Source of the DNA: CAVVSD01 sp963757125
GTDB lineage: Bacteria > Actinomycetota > Thermoleophilia > Solirubrobacterales > Solirubrobacteraceae
Assembly: GCA_963757125.1 (NCBI GenBank)
Contig: CAVWQP010000006.1
Location: forward strand, 1-64,000
Reading direction: 5' to 3'
Length of the DNA: 64,000 bases
Below are positions 40,418-48,550 of the stretch, piece by piece; position 1 is the first letter of the stretch, and every line of letters starts with the position of its first letter. The notes beneath the pieces were generated by a model. It was not told where the DNA came from and made no database searches. It saw only the letters and a program-made list of their open reading frames with translations. The position numbers and the translations under genes were made by a program.

Positions 40418-41464
40418 ATGCCGAAGAAGCCGCCGCCGCTCAAGGGTCCGCACCACTTCACCGGAGTCACCGCCGACGTGATCGGCAACGTGGACTTCTG
40501 GTGCCGCGTGATGGGCATGCGGTTCGTCAAGAACACCCTGAACTTCGAGACCACCTTCCGTTACCACACCTACTTCGGTGACGAGGAGGGGCATCCGGGG
40601 AGCGTCGTGACGTTCCTCGAGTTCAACGAGATGCCCAAGGGCGTCCCGGGCGACGGCGACATCCATCGCCTCGTGCTGCGCGTCGCGTCCTACGACTCGC
40701 TCGAGTGGTGGATGGACCGTCTCATCGCCAACCAGGTCTTCAACGAGATGCTGCGCCTCGACCCGACGCAGCCCGACTCGCTCGTCTTCCGCGATCCGGA
40801 GGGCCACGACGTCGAGCTCATGGTCTCCGACACGCCCGACAAGCCGCTCACGGCCGACGCGGACGACATCCCCGCCGAGCACCGCATCCGCGGCATCGAG
40901 GGCGTGCGCACGTACTCGACGCTCGAGGAGACGCTGCCCTTCTGCAAGCACCTCGGCTTCGAGCAGGACGGCGATCGCCTCCGTCTGAAGGGCTCCGAGG
41001 GCGAGGCGCGCTGGTACTTCAGCCCGAAGTCCGGCCGTCCGAGCAACGACATGCACGTCGGCGTGTGGCACCACATCGCCCTCGGCTGCGGCACGCAGGA
41101 CGACACGCAGGAGTGGCGCGACTACGCCGACACGGGCCCCACGCCGTGGACGCGCGTCTTCGACCACTACTTCTTCGACTCGTGCTACTCGATGTCGCCC
41201 GGCGGCCGCGTCGAGATGTGCACCTCGGGCCCCGGCTTCACGCTCGACGAGAAGATGGAGGACCTGGGCAACCGCCTGTCCCTCTCGCCGCGCACCGAGC
41301 CGCTGCGCGAGAAGCTCGAGCGCGAGCTCGTGCAGATCGTCAACCCGCGCCCGCGCGGGAAGGCGAAGGCGCGCAAGAAGCCGGCGAAGACGACGGCCGT
41401 GGTGCCCGAGGGCAGCGACGAGACGGTCGCGGCCAACGGCGCCAAGACCGGCGTGGCCGGCTAG
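40418..41464 (+). CDS. VOC-family ring-cleaving dioxygenase (hydroquinone 1,2-dioxygenase/PcpA-LinE-like)
   Basis: A 348-residue protein of two glyoxalase/VOC modules, beginning MPKKPPPLKGPHHFTGVTA. The opening and the DFWCRVMGMRFVKNTLNFE segment match the PcpA/LinE/MhqO group, which opens para-hydroquinones between a hydroxylated and the adjacent carbon using Fe(II). Metal ligand candidates are His12/13, His218/219 (VWHHIALG) and Glu266 (GRVEMC). That spacing fits the family's His-His-Glu triad. The C-terminus is a Lys/Ala-rich tail. ATG 40418 has a GAGGAGGAG site. Methoxy- or alkyl-hydroquinone is a plausible substrate. Confidence 0.85.
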   Translation: MPKKPPPLKGPHHFTGVTADVIGNVDFWCRVMGMRFVKNTLNFETTFRYHTYFGDEEGHPGSVVTFLEFNEMPKGVPGDGDIHRLVLRVASYDSLEWWMDRLIANQVFNEMLRLDPTQPDSLVFRDPEGHDVELMVSDTPDKPLTADADDIPAEHRIRGIEGVRTYSTLEETLPFCKHLGFEQDGDRLRLKGSEGEARWYFSPKSGRPSNDMHVGVWHHIALGCGTQDDTQEWRDYADTGPTPWTRVFDHYFFDSCYSMSPGGRVEMCTSGPGFTLDEKMEDLGNRLSLSPRTEPLREKLERELVQIVNPRPRGKAKARKKPAKTTAVVPEGSDETVAANGAKTGVAG

Positions 41465-41479
41465 GCGCCCCAGGCGGTC

Positions 41480-42709
41480 ATGACAGACATCAGCGCCGGG
41501 ATCGAGATCCCGGTCCCCGAGCCGGAGCTCACGCCCGGTGACATGCTCGCGCGGGCCCGCGCCCTGCGCGAGCTGCTCCGGCAGGAGCAGGCGGCGACGG
41601 AGGAGCGCGGCCACGCGGGCCCGGAGATCGTCCGCGAGTTCCTCGACGCGGGCTTCTACCGGACGCTGCAGCCGCGGCGGTTCGGCGGCTACGAGTTCGA
41701 CGTCGAGAGCTGGTACCGCGTGGTCACCGAGGTGGCCCGCGGCTGCGTGTCGTCGGCGTGGGGTCTCGCCCTCATCGGCGGCCATCCCATGCAGCTGGCC
41801 GCGCTGTTCGGCGAGCGCACGCAGATCGAGTGCTTCGGCCCCGACGGCGACTTCCGCGCGCCCTCGCGGGCGGCGGCGACCGGCAAGGCGACGCCGGTCG
41901 ACGGCGGCTGGCACGTGCAGGGCACGTGGGACTACTGCTCCGGCGCCCCGCACAGCACGCACTTCCTGCCCGTCGTGCTGCTCCCCGGGGATCCGCCGAT
42001 GCCGGGCTACGCCGTCGTGCCCCGCGAGGGCTACGAGGTCCTCGACGACTGGTCCGGGATGCTCGGCCTCCGCGGCAGCGGGTCCAACTCGATCCGCGTG
42101 GACTGCGTCGTGCCCGAGGGCTGGGTCATCGACACGAACCTCATGGCGCCGGTCTGGCCCGACGACCGCCCGCCGGGCTGGGAGATCCACGGCAACGCCA
42201 TGTACTCCGGCCGCGCCGCCGGCTTCTTCGACCTCGAGCTCATCTCGATCTCGATCGGGCTCGTGAAGGCGGCGCTCGACGAGTACGAGCACCTCATCAC
42301 GACGAAGCAGACGTTCGCGCCGCCGTTCGTGCCTCGCCACCAGCACCCGGAGTACCAGCGGATGTACGGCATGGCGAGCGGCATGATCGCGGCCGCGGAG
42401 GGCGCGGTGCTCCAGGGCGCCCGCCAGTACCACGAGCACTGCGAGCGCGCGATGAACGGCGGGGAGCCGTTCACGCACGAGGACGACCTGCGGCTGTTCA
42501 TGCAGGCGCAGCACGCCAACCGGCAGTGCGTCGAGGCGATGGACATGCTGTGGCGCACGTGCGGCTCGACGCCCACGAAGGACGGCCAGCGCATGCAGCG
42601 CCACTGGCGCGACATGTCGATCATCCGCAGTCACTTCTCCCAGCAGTACGACCTGCTCGCCGGGATGTACTCGCAGGTCCACTTCGGGCTGCTGGAGGGG
42701 ATCCGCTGA
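41480..42709 (+). CDS. Group-D flavin-dependent monooxygenase / acyl-CoA-dehydrogenase-like oxidoreductase
   Basis: A 409-residue paralogue of the protein at 27215. It has LDAGFYRTLQPRRFGGYEFD at the N-terminus, VDGGWHVQGTWDYCSGAPHS near the flavin, and a C-terminal helix ending WRTCGSTPTKDGQRMQRHWRD. It probably hydroxylates an aromatic ring using reduced flavin from an unlinked reductase. It is 15 bp downstream of the dioxygenase and its TGA overlaps the ATG of MetE-like paralogue 5 (TGATG), giving a dioxygenase-monooxygenase-MetE-like operon under the palindromic operator. Confidence 0.84.
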   Translation: MTDISAGIEIPVPEPELTPGDMLARARALRELLRQEQAATEERGHAGPEIVREFLDAGFYRTLQPRRFGGYEFDVESWYRVVTEVARGCVSSAWGLALIGGHPMQLAALFGERTQIECFGPDGDFRAPSRAAATGKATPVDGGWHVQGTWDYCSGAPHSTHFLPVVLLPGDPPMPGYAVVPREGYEVLDDWSGMLGLRGSGSNSIRVDCVVPEGWVIDTNLMAPVWPDDRPPGWEIHGNAMYSGRAAGFFDLELISISIGLVKAALDEYEHLITTKQTFAPPFVPRHQHPEYQRMYGMASGMIAAAEGAVLQGARQYHEHCERAMNGGEPFTHEDDLRLFMQAQHANRQCVEAMDMLWRTCGSTPTKDGQRMQRHWRDMSIIRSHFSQQYDLLAGMYSQVHFGLLEGIR

Positions 42710-43851
42710 TGCAGCGCAGCACGGACCGCTTCCTCACGACCCACACCGGCAGCCTCCCGCGGCCCGACGACCTCATCAAGACGATGTTCGCGAAGGAGGA
42801 GGGCGTCCCGATCGATCCGGGCGCCCTCGCCGAGCGCGTGCGCTCCGCCGTCGCGGAGATCGTCGAGCGCCAGGTCGATGCGGGCGTGGACGTCGTCAAC
42901 GACGGCGAGATGAGCAAGCCGAGCTACGCGACCTACGTGAAGGACCGCCTGGGCGGCTTCAACGGCACGAGCCAGCCGCTCACGTACCAGGACCTCACGG
43001 AGTTCCCGGTGCTGCGCGACAAGGTCTTCGGCGATCCCGGGCGCTCGCGGCGCAAGACGCCGGCGTGCACCGACGACATCGTCGTCGTCGACCACGAGGC
43101 GCCCCGGACCGATGCCCGCAACCTCGTCGACGCGCTCGACGGCCGGAAGGGCATGGGGTTCCTCTCGGCGGCGTCGCCCGGCGTGATCGCGCTCTTCTTC
43201 CGCAACGACCACTACGCCACGCGCGAGGAGTACCTCTACGCCATCGCGGACGCGATGAAGGAGGAGTACGACGCGGTGGCCGCGGCGGGACTCGTGCTGC
43301 AGCTCGACTGCCCGGACCTGGCGATGGGTCGCCACATCCAGTTCGCGGGCGACGATCTCGACGGCTTCCGCGCGCACGCGCGGGAGAACGTGGCGGCGAT
43401 GAACCACGCCCTGCGCGACATCCCGGCCGAGCAGCTGCGCATGCACGTCTGCTGGGGCAACTACGAGGGCCCGCACCACCACGACGTGCCGTTCTCCGAC
43501 ATCGTCGACATCGTGTTCGAGGCGCGGCCGGCCGGGATCTCCTTCGAGGCGGCGAACCCGCGCCATGCGCACGAGTTCGCGATGTTCGAGAACCTGGAGC
43601 TGCCCGAGGGGAAGGTCCTGATCCCAGGGGTCCTGGAGTCGAAGGCGAACTTCATCGAGCATCCCGAGCTCGTCGCGCAGCGCATCGAGCGCTACGCGAG
43701 GCTCGTGGGGCCGGAGAACGTCGTGGCGGGCAGCGACTGCGGCTACGGCACGTGGGTCGGGCAGGCCGCGGTCGATCCGGACGTGGTCTGGGCGAAGCTG
43801 GCCGTGCTCGCGGAGGGCGCGCGCATCGCGTCGGACCGCTGCTTCTCCTGA
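42709..43851 (+). CDS. MetE C-terminal-like zinc methyl/alkyl transferase (paralogue 5)
   Basis: A 380-residue MetE-C-like TIM barrel, MQRSTDRFLTTHTGSLPRPDD. Zinc ligands are His246 and Cys248 (MHVCWGNYEGPHHHD), Glu280 (ISFEAANPRHAHEF) and Cys344 (GSDCGYGTW). It is translationally coupled to the flavin monooxygenase and lies in the ring-cleavage operon. That argues for a catabolic role, such as demethylation of a methoxy group or thiol transfer to a quinoid intermediate, rather than methionine synthesis. It has an extra insert (~100-135) compared with paralogues 1 and 4. Confidence 0.86.
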   Translation: MQRSTDRFLTTHTGSLPRPDDLIKTMFAKEEGVPIDPGALAERVRSAVAEIVERQVDAGVDVVNDGEMSKPSYATYVKDRLGGFNGTSQPLTYQDLTEFPVLRDKVFGDPGRSRRKTPACTDDIVVVDHEAPRTDARNLVDALDGRKGMGFLSAASPGVIALFFRNDHYATREEYLYAIADAMKEEYDAVAAAGLVLQLDCPDLAMGRHIQFAGDDLDGFRAHARENVAAMNHALRDIPAEQLRMHVCWGNYEGPHHHDVPFSDIVDIVFEARPAGISFEAANPRHAHEFAMFENLELPEGKVLIPGVLESKANFIEHPELVAQRIERYARLVGPENVVAGSDCGYGTWVGQAAVDPDVVWAKLAVLAEGARIASDRCFS

Positions 43852-43858
43852 GACCGGC

Positions 43859-43890
43859 TTGACACCGCCGATCGCAATGTGCACATTACG
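43859..43890 (+). promoter_or_regulatory. Second copy of the TTGACA + AATGTGCACATT promoter-operator, upstream of the Liv region
   Basis: TTGACA (43859-43864) then, 11 bp on, AATGTGCACATT (43876-43887) and ACG, identical over 15 bp to the element at 40376. A ribosome-site-like GAGGAGGAGG follows at about 43896 but no start codon or open frame comes after it. The next gene is the Liv binding protein over 400 bp downstream, which this promoter probably serves. Confidence 0.68.
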
Positions 43891-44295
43891 CACACGAGGA
43901 GGAGGTTTCGCCCCGGCACGAGGAGCGCAGGCGGCGGGCACGAGAGAGAGGATCCACCAGGGACATCGTCGTCCCGTGGTCGCTCTGCGGTCCCGCGTGA
44001 TGGTCTGATCGCTTGTGTGACGGGCGGCGTCGCCCCTCGCTAGGGGACCGACGTCACGTGATCGACAGGGAACTTCCTACGCGCGTAACAAAGATCGTCG
44101 TACAGGCGTGCAAAGGTGCTCGCCGTTGTGGAGATCACCGATGCGATCCGAGCGCGAGCAGCGCAGGATCGATCGGGGTGCCGCCGGCTCGCCGGCAGTG
44201 CGCAAGGGGATTGATGTGAAGTCGTATGCAGATGGGGACGTGCAGGCGCTGCGGGTACGCGCCGCCTGCGCGGATGCGCGGGAGGCGCGCAGATC
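43891..44295 (+). other. Long non-coding leader between promoter-operator and the Liv binding-protein gene
   Basis: About 400 bp with no convincing gene. It begins with an orphan GAGGAGGAGG. It also contains a CCCCT-CGCT-AGGGG hairpin near 44035-44050, the palindrome TCACGTGA near 44054-44062 and a GCCGGC-TC-GCCGGC repeat near 44182-44195. Two frames of 63-68 codons cross it but lack good ribosome sites and family features. It may be a long 5' UTR, or the residue of a deleted gene that once used the orphan ribosome site. Confidence 0.5.
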
Positions 44296-44322
44296 ATGAA
44301 GTCCAAGGGGAGGAGGCTGTCC

Positions 44323-45676
44323 GTGCAGGAAAAGGTGGAGAGCAAGCGCAGCGGGGTGCCGCGCCTTCGGGTGCTGTTCGCTCTGTTCGCGGCGCTGCTC
44401 GTGATCGGCGTCGCCGCCGGTTGTGGCAGCGATGACAGCAGCAGCGACAGCTCGTCGGGTGGCACCTCAGGTGGTGCGACAACCACGGCGAAGGATGCAG
44501 CCAAGTCGGGCGACCAGACGGTCAGCGCCGGCGTCAGCGACTACGCCGACTACGTCGGCGCGAAGTCCAGCGGGGCTGCAGACAGCAGCAAGGCGCCGAT
44601 CACCATCGGCTGGGTGAACCAGGAGGGCGGCCCGACCGACGTCGGCCCGGGCTCCACCAAGGGCGCCGACCTCGCGGTCAAGTACCTCAACGAGAAGCTG
44701 GGCGGCATCGGCGGTCACCCCGTCAAGCTGTTCAAGTGCTTCACCTCGACGTCCGAGGAGCAGGGTCAGACCTGCGGCCAGAAGATGGTCAACAACAAGG
44801 ACGTCAAGGTCATCGCCATGGGCGCGGTCGCGATCGGCGACCAGTCCCTGGTCGCCACGGTCAACGGCACGAAGCCGATGGTCACCAGCGTCGCGATCGG
44901 CGCTGCCGACGCGAAGAACAAGAACGGCTACGGCCTGTTCGGCGACGGCATCCGGGTCTCCGGCCCGTTCGCCACGTACGCGTCGAAGGTCGTCGGGGCC
45001 AAGAAGGTCTCGGTCGTCTGGCCCGAGCTCCCCGGCATCAACGAGAGCTCGCAGGCGATCGTCGATGGCTCCAAGAAGCTGGGCATGGAGACCAAGAGCG
45101 TCGCCTGGAACCCGAACGCGACCGACCTCGTCGGCCCGCTGACGGCAGCAGGTGCTCAGACGGCGGACGTGATCATCCGAACTCGGATCCGAAGGGCTGC
45201 GTCAACCTCTACAAGGCGCTGCAGTCGCTGAAGATCACGACGCCCGTCGTGTCGGAGCCGCTGTGCATCAACGAGCAGGTCTCCAAGGCGATCGGCGACT
45301 TCCCGCAGTGGACGTACGGCATCGCGTCGACCCTGGCCAGCGACATGGCTGACCCGACGGCGCAGGCCTACGCCAAGATGACCAAGGAGATGGGTGCTCC
45401 TCCGCAGTACTCGCAGGACGTCTGGATCCCGACGACCTTCCACGAGATGCTCACCATCTTCCAGTGGATGAACAAGATCGGGCCGGACAACATCTCCGAG
45501 CAGACGATCCGGAGCAGGCCAAGGCCTTCAAGGGCCCGCAGGCCTGGGGCGCGCCGACGATTCAGTGCGGCAAGTACCCCGAGGCTCCGGGTATCTGCAA
45601 CGACCAGACGAAGTTCTACACCTACAAGGGCAAGGGCCAGTTCGAGCCCGCCGGCGGTTGGCAGGTCTCGCCGTAA
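44323..45676 (+). pseudogene. Liv/HAAT-type ABC transporter substrate-binding lipoprotein, two frameshifts
   Basis: A periplasmic-binding (Peripla_BP_6) lipoprotein of ~450 residues if repaired. The signal peptide ends in a lipobox (VAAGC, Cys34), then a Ser/Gly/Thr linker. The core starts ITIGWVNQEGGPTDVGPG and ends GQFEPAGGWQVSP. Frame breaks occur at 45177-45178 (ADVII then PNSDPKG) and 45509-45510 (SEQTI then PEQAKAFKGPQ). Each is explained by one missing C in a CCC run. GTG 44323 with GGGGAGGAGG is the favoured start; ATG 44296 is the alternative. It heads the Liv operon behind the shared palindromic operator, so aromatic acids are a plausible ligand. Confidence 0.82.
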
Positions 45677-45689
45677 GGATTGACCGGCA

Positions 45690-45719
45690 GGAGGGCCGTC
45701 GCGTCCGCGGCGGCCCTCC
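45690..45719 (+). terminator. Intercistronic hairpin after the Liv binding-protein gene
   Basis: GGAGGGCCGTCGC (45690-45702), loop GTCC, GCGGCGGCCCTCC (45707-45719): a 13-bp stem with one U-G pair, 13 bp after the TAA. Hairpins in this position in binding-protein operons usually protect the upstream mRNA or partly terminate, giving more binding protein than permease. Confidence 0.65.
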
Positions 45720-45739
45720 CGCCACATCCTGAGACACAC

Positions 45740-46706
45740 ATGGACCAGATCATCCTCTTCGCACTCCTCGGGCTCGGGACCGGCGCGCTGATCGCCGGCA
45801 TCGGTCTCGGGATCGTGCTCACCTACCGCGGCTCGGGCGTCATCAACCTGGCCACGGGCGCCATCTCGATGGTGGCGGGCTATCTCTTCTTCACGCTCAA
45901 CACGGGCGGCTTCTTCGGCATCGAGCTGGCGGTCTGGCCCGCGGCCATCGTCGGCCTGATCATGACCCTCGCGCTGGGCATCGCCTGCGAGTACGGCGTG
46001 TTCCGTCCGTTGCGCAACGCTTCGCCGCTGGCGAAGCTCGTCGCGTCGCTGGGCATCCTGCTCACCGCCCAGGCCTCGATCGTCCTCATCTACGGCACGG
46101 CGGGCCGTGACGCGCCCGGCCTGCTGCCGCACAACATCGTCGAGGTGGCGGGCGCCGCCATCCCCGCCGATCGCTTCTGGCTGACGGGCATCGTCATCGT
46201 CATCGCGGCGATCCTGCTGGGCGCTGTACAAGTACACGCGCTTCGGCCTGGCCACGCGCGCGGCGTCCGAGAGCGAGGCCAACGCCCTGCTCGCGGGTCT
46301 GTCGCCGAACCGGCTCGCGCTCATGAACACGATCCTGGCGACGCTCGTCGCCGGCTTCGTGGGCATCCTGGCGTCGTCGCTGGCCCAGCTGGACTCCACG
46401 ACGCTGACGCTGCAGGTGGTGCCCGCGCTCGGCGCCGTGCTGTTCGCGCGCTTCACGTCGTTCGCGATCACGTGCGTCGCGGGCCTGGCCATCGGCGTCG
46501 TGCAGTCGCTGATCTACTACTTCTCGACGCAGAGCTGGTTCCCGACCGACCAGGGCGCGGCCCTGCCCGGCGTCAGCGCGCTGGTGACGTTCGTCATCAT
46601 CGTCATCGCGCTGTGGTGGCGTGGCTCGAGCCTGCCGACGCGCGGTGAGATCGTCGAGCAGGGCCTGCCCGGAGGCCCCGCGGCCCGAGCGGCTGTTCCG
46701 TCCGAC
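45740..46706 (+). pseudogene. Branched-chain amino acid-type ABC permease, LivH part, frameshifted
   Basis: A LivH-family permease in pieces. MDQIILFALLGLGTGALIAG to VIAAILLG is in one frame; YKYTRFGLATRAASESEANA, LAGLSPNRLALMNTILA and ALPGVSALVTFVIIVIALWW are in another. Breaks are at 46219-46221 (extra G, or 2-base loss) and 46671-46672 (extra G), and again at ~46707 at the junction with LivM. After correction no stop separates LivH from LivM, so the intact product would be a LivH-LivM fusion, a form known in actinobacteria. All transmembrane segments and the ATPase-contact loop are otherwise preserved. Confidence 0.75.
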
Positions 46707-46707
46707 G

Positions 46708-47756
46708 GCGCATCGCGATCGTCGTCGGCGTCGTCGCGCTCATCGTGCTGCCGTTCGACTACCGGAACGCGCTGGTCATCACGATGGCCGGCATCGTCAT
46801 CTGCCTGTCGTTCGTCGTCATCACCGGCTACGTCGGGCAGGTGTCGCTCGCGCAGGTCGCCCTGGCCGGCGCGGCGGGCTTCACGGTCTCGCACTTCGCC
46901 ACCGACCTGGGGATCGACTTCCCGATCGGCGCGATCGCGGGCATCGCGGTGGCGACCATCCTGGGCTTCATCGCCGGCGTCTCCGCGTTGCGCGTGCGAG
47001 GTGTGTCGTTGGCGGTGGTGACGTTGGCGGCCGCGGTCGCCATCGAGCAGTTCGGCTTCGCGAGCAACACGTTCGGCGCGGGGTCGACCGGCTCGCCGGT
47101 GCCCGAGCCGATGCTGTTCGGCTTCGACTTCGGCTCCCGCAACGGGTTCCGCGGCCTCGACGGCAGCATCCCGAGCCCGGTGCTCGGCTTCTGCATCCTG
47201 GCCGTGGTCGTGCTGACGGGCCTGTTCGTGGCGCGCCTGCGCATCAGCGGACTCGGTCAGCGGATGCTGGCCGTCCGCTCCAACGAGCGCGCCGCCGCCG
47301 CCGCGGGCGTGAGCGTGCGCAACACGAAGTTCGCGGCGTTCGGCATCTCGTCGTTCATCGCCGGCGTCGGCGGCGTGACGCTACGCCTACACGCTCGGCT
47401 CGGTGAGCGCCGACCGGTTCGGCATCCTCATCGCGCTCGGGTTCGTGGCGTTCGCCTACGTCGGCGGCATCACGATGGTGTCCGGCGCGGTGTTCGGCGG
47501 CCTCATCGCGTCCGAGGGCCTGTTCTCGCACTTCACGCAGGACGTGATCGGCATCTCCGGCACGTGGACGCTGCTCATCGGCGGCGTCACGCTGATCCTG
47601 AACCTCGTGTTCTTCCCCGACGGCGTCGCGGGATCGCAGTACCAGAAGAAGAAGGCGAAGGCCGCCGAGAAGGCGAGGCAACAGCTCGCGGCGGCGGAGG
47701 CATCGAGCGGCGGCGGCGGGGTCGCCGCCTCGGCGGCAGGGGGCGCCCAGCGATGA
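46708..47756 (+). pseudogene. Branched-chain amino acid-type ABC permease, LivM part, frameshifted
   Basis: The LivM half: AIVVGVVALIVLPFDYRNALV, TGYVGQVSLAQVALAGAAGF (family signature), RVRGVSLAVVTLA, and AVRSNERAAAAAGVSVRNTKF (the ATPase-contact loop). A frameshift at about 47382-47384 separates GVGGVTL from AYTLGSVSADRFG in the next frame. The C-terminus is a Lys/Ala-rich and Ser/Gly-rich tail ending GGAQR. The TGA overlaps the LivG ATG by 4 bp. It may also be read as the second half of a single fused permease starting at 45740. Confidence 0.75.
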
Positions 47757-48550
47757 GCACACTGCTCGAGACAGGAGGGCTGTCCGTCCGCTTCGGCGGC
47801 GTGCACGCCCTCAGCGACGTCGACCTGAAGGTCGACGAGGGTCAGCTCGTCGGGCTGATCGGCCCGAACGGCGCAGGCAAGACGACGTTCATCGACGCGA
47901 TCTCGGGGTTCGTGCCCAGCACGGGCAGCGTGATCCTCGAGGGCACGGACATCACCGGCATGGCGCCGGCCGATCGTGCCCATCGCGGACTCACGCGCAC
48001 GTGGCAGGCCGCCGAGCTGTTCGACGACCTGACCGTGCGCGAGAACCTCATGGTGGCCGCCCGCCGGGCGTCGTGGCGCGACACGCTCCGCGACATCTTC
48101 CGCGGGACCAACGACGAGGACGAGCGCGTGACGTCGGCGCTGACGCGCCTGCAGCTGGACGAGTGGGCCGACGTGCTCCCGGGCGAGCTCACGCAGGGCC
48201 AGCGCAAGCTGGTCGGCGTGGCGCGCGCGCTGGCGGCGCAGCCCCACGTGGTCTGCCTCGACGAGCCCGCCGCCGGCCTGGACACCTCGGAGAGCGAGGA
48301 GCTCGGGCGCCGACTGCGGCAGATCGTCGACAGCGGGACCGCGATGCTGCTCATCGACCACGACATGGGGCTCGTGCTGTCGATCTGCGACCAGGTCGTG
48401 GTGCTCGAGTTCGGCAAGGTCATCGCGCGGGGCACACCTGAGGTGGTCACGCGTGACCCGAAGGTCGTCGAGGCGTACCTCGGCGGGGCGAGTGCGGAGG
48501 TCGCGGACGAGGTCCAGGCCGCCGCAGCGGACGCGGGAGCGGGCCAGTGA
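47753..48550 (+). CDS. livG: Branched-chain amino acid-type ABC transporter ATPase (LivG)
   Basis: A 265-residue ATPase. Walker A is GPNGAGKTT, Q-loop region LTRTWQAAELFDDLTV, Walker B VVCLDEPAAGLD and switch His in LLIDHDMG. The signature motif reads LTQGQRK, where most ABC proteins have LSGGQ; LivG proteins often deviate here. A C-terminal Ala/Glu-rich extension follows the conserved ARGTPEVVTRDPKVVEAYLG. The frame is intact, in contrast to the permease genes upstream. The stop overlaps the LivF start by 4 bp. Confidence 0.92.
   Translation: MSTLLETGGLSVRFGGVHALSDVDLKVDEGQLVGLIGPNGAGKTTFIDAISGFVPSTGSVILEGTDITGMAPADRAHRGLTRTWQAAELFDDLTVRENLMVAARRASWRDTLRDIFRGTNDEDERVTSALTRLQLDEWADVLPGELTQGQRKLVGVARALAAQPHVVCLDEPAAGLDTSESEELGRRLRQIVDSGTAMLLIDHDMGLVLSICDQVVVLEFGKVIARGTPEVVTRDPKVVEAYLGGASAEVADEVQAAAADAGAGQ

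Noticed and set aside
39311..42682. An 1123-codon open frame on the minus strand across the VAO, AraC, dioxygenase and monooxygenase genes
   Set aside because: It is antisense to four well-supported genes; its composition is Arg/Val/Asp/His-rich as expected for the complement of GC-rich codons, and it has no domain motifs.
43891..44299. Small frames of 63-68 codons in the Liv leader
   Set aside because: No matching ribosome sites and Arg/Ala/Cys-rich nonsense-like composition; treated as non-coding leader.
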